This document shows, piece by piece, positions 63,491-64,000 of a stretch of 64,000 nt of DNA (positions within the stretch are counted from its first letter, which is position 1; every line of letters starts with the position of its first letter). The translations under genes were made by a program, and so were the position numbers. The notes under the pieces were generated by a model. That model saw only the letters and a program-made list of their open reading frames with translations, was not told where the DNA came from and did no database searches. Origin of the DNA: Protea cynaroides (lineage: Eukaryota > Streptophyta > Magnoliopsida > Proteales > Proteaceae); the NCBI GenBank assembly GCA_028583415.1, contig CM053267.1:18979814-19043813 (forward strand). Direction: 5' to 3'.

Positions 63491-64000
63491 ATGAGGCATT
63501 ACTATGACAAGTTCAACAACTTGAGGCCACTAGTCCATCGTCCGCGGCCACGGCGGCACGCTGGCTCATACAGGTGGCTGGCTCATACAGGTACATCTGC
63601 TTTATTTTCTACAGCATCTCCTACTCCTTTGATCCTTGAGTTTGGAGCTACTTGCCACATGACTAGTAAGTCATCTGCTTTTTCTTCCATTGTTGAAACC
63701 ACCAAACCTGTAACAATTTATCATGCTGATGGTTCCTCTACCATTGCCTCACAACATGGGTAGGTGTCCCTTACCCCATCCTTGTCATTGTCTTCTGTGC
63801 TCCAAGTCCCTAAATTACCTCTTAATCTTATGTCTATTAGCCAACTTACCAAATCACTTAACTATTATGCTACCTTTTTCCCTTCTTATTGCACTTTTCA
63901 AAATCTCAGGACCTTGGCGACGATTAGTGGCAAACGTGAGCATGCTGGCTTGTACTACTTGGAGCAGACTGAACCATTCACTATCGCTGCTACTATATCC
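63491..64000 (+). pseudogene. Copia protease and pre-integrase region, second element
   Basis: The protease site reads ILEFGATCHMTSKSSAFSSI where ILDSGATDHMT is expected, so the catalytic Asp is Glu and the following Ser is Phe; the enzyme should be dead. A TAG at 63761 interrupts the frame. The downstream part (LQVPKLPLNLMSISQLTKSL, ATFFPSYCTFQNL) continues to the window edge. Confidence 0.85.

Larger units (their letters stand above)
61972..64000 (+). mobile_element. Second Ty1/copia element, 5' part, runs off right edge
   Basis: A 286-bp 5' LTR (61972-62257, TGTTACGATATCG...TATTGTTACA) with GATAAATAAAAGC as possible TATA region is followed at once by the intact primer site TGGTATCAGAGC (62258-62269). 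Gag and the start of pol follow. The gag start is frameshifted, several stops interrupt the frame and the protease active site is altered. The right part and 3' LTR lie beyond base 64000. It is a different lineage from the element at 3770. Confidence 0.88.

Overview
This is nuclear DNA of a flowering plant; the species cannot be told from the sequence. The evidence is plant-type spliced exons, plant Ty1/copia and Ty3/gypsy retrotransposons primed by initiator tRNA-Met, plant LINEs, non-autonomous DNA transposons and many A/T and GA tracts. No bacterial, viral or organellar genes and no CRISPR array are present.

One host gene organises the left two thirds. It lies on the minus strand, starts near 40.0 kb and runs off the left edge. 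Its exons (39810-40008 and 37423-37484 untranslated, then 36496-36875, 20823-21026, 18878-19069, 18443-18702, 14984-15109, 9629-9718, 1-97) join with matching phases into 401 uninterrupted codons. They give the N-terminal regulatory half (EDR1-type domain) of a Raf-like MAP kinase kinase kinase; the kinase domain must lie left of base 1. The introns are stuffed with transposons: a complete but decayed copia element with target duplication CATAG (3770-9488); a LINE (21730-28996) split by a minus-strand gypsy element (22152-26924, target duplication ATAAA) that itself carries a small GC-rich insertion in only one LTR; a second minus-strand gypsy remnant (about 32.0-35.8 kb); and three copies of a TCTCGA-rich, Mutator-like non-autonomous element.

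From 40 kb to the right end I see no intact host gene. This part holds a TATA-containing promoter for the Raf gene, a 200-bp fold-back element, two larger inverted-repeat elements carrying gene-like fragments (42.2-45.0 kb), and three long (2.2-2.4 kb) LTRs of one gypsy family: a solo LTR with TSD TCTAT, an inverted LTR, and a 5' LTR with primer binding site. The last is followed by an antisense ORF resembling the 'putative plant transposon protein' family and then by sense protease/reverse transcriptase. Beyond are a fourth, divergent TCTCGA element, a LINE tail, a 214-bp direct duplication, and the 5' part of a second copia element that runs off the right edge.

None of the transposon reading frames is intact. 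The items most worth a second look are the transposon-inflated Raf-like gene, the TCTCGA and CCTAGGCG families of small elements, the antisense ORF occupying the gag position of the long-LTR gypsy element, and the swapped palindromic cores of its LTRs.
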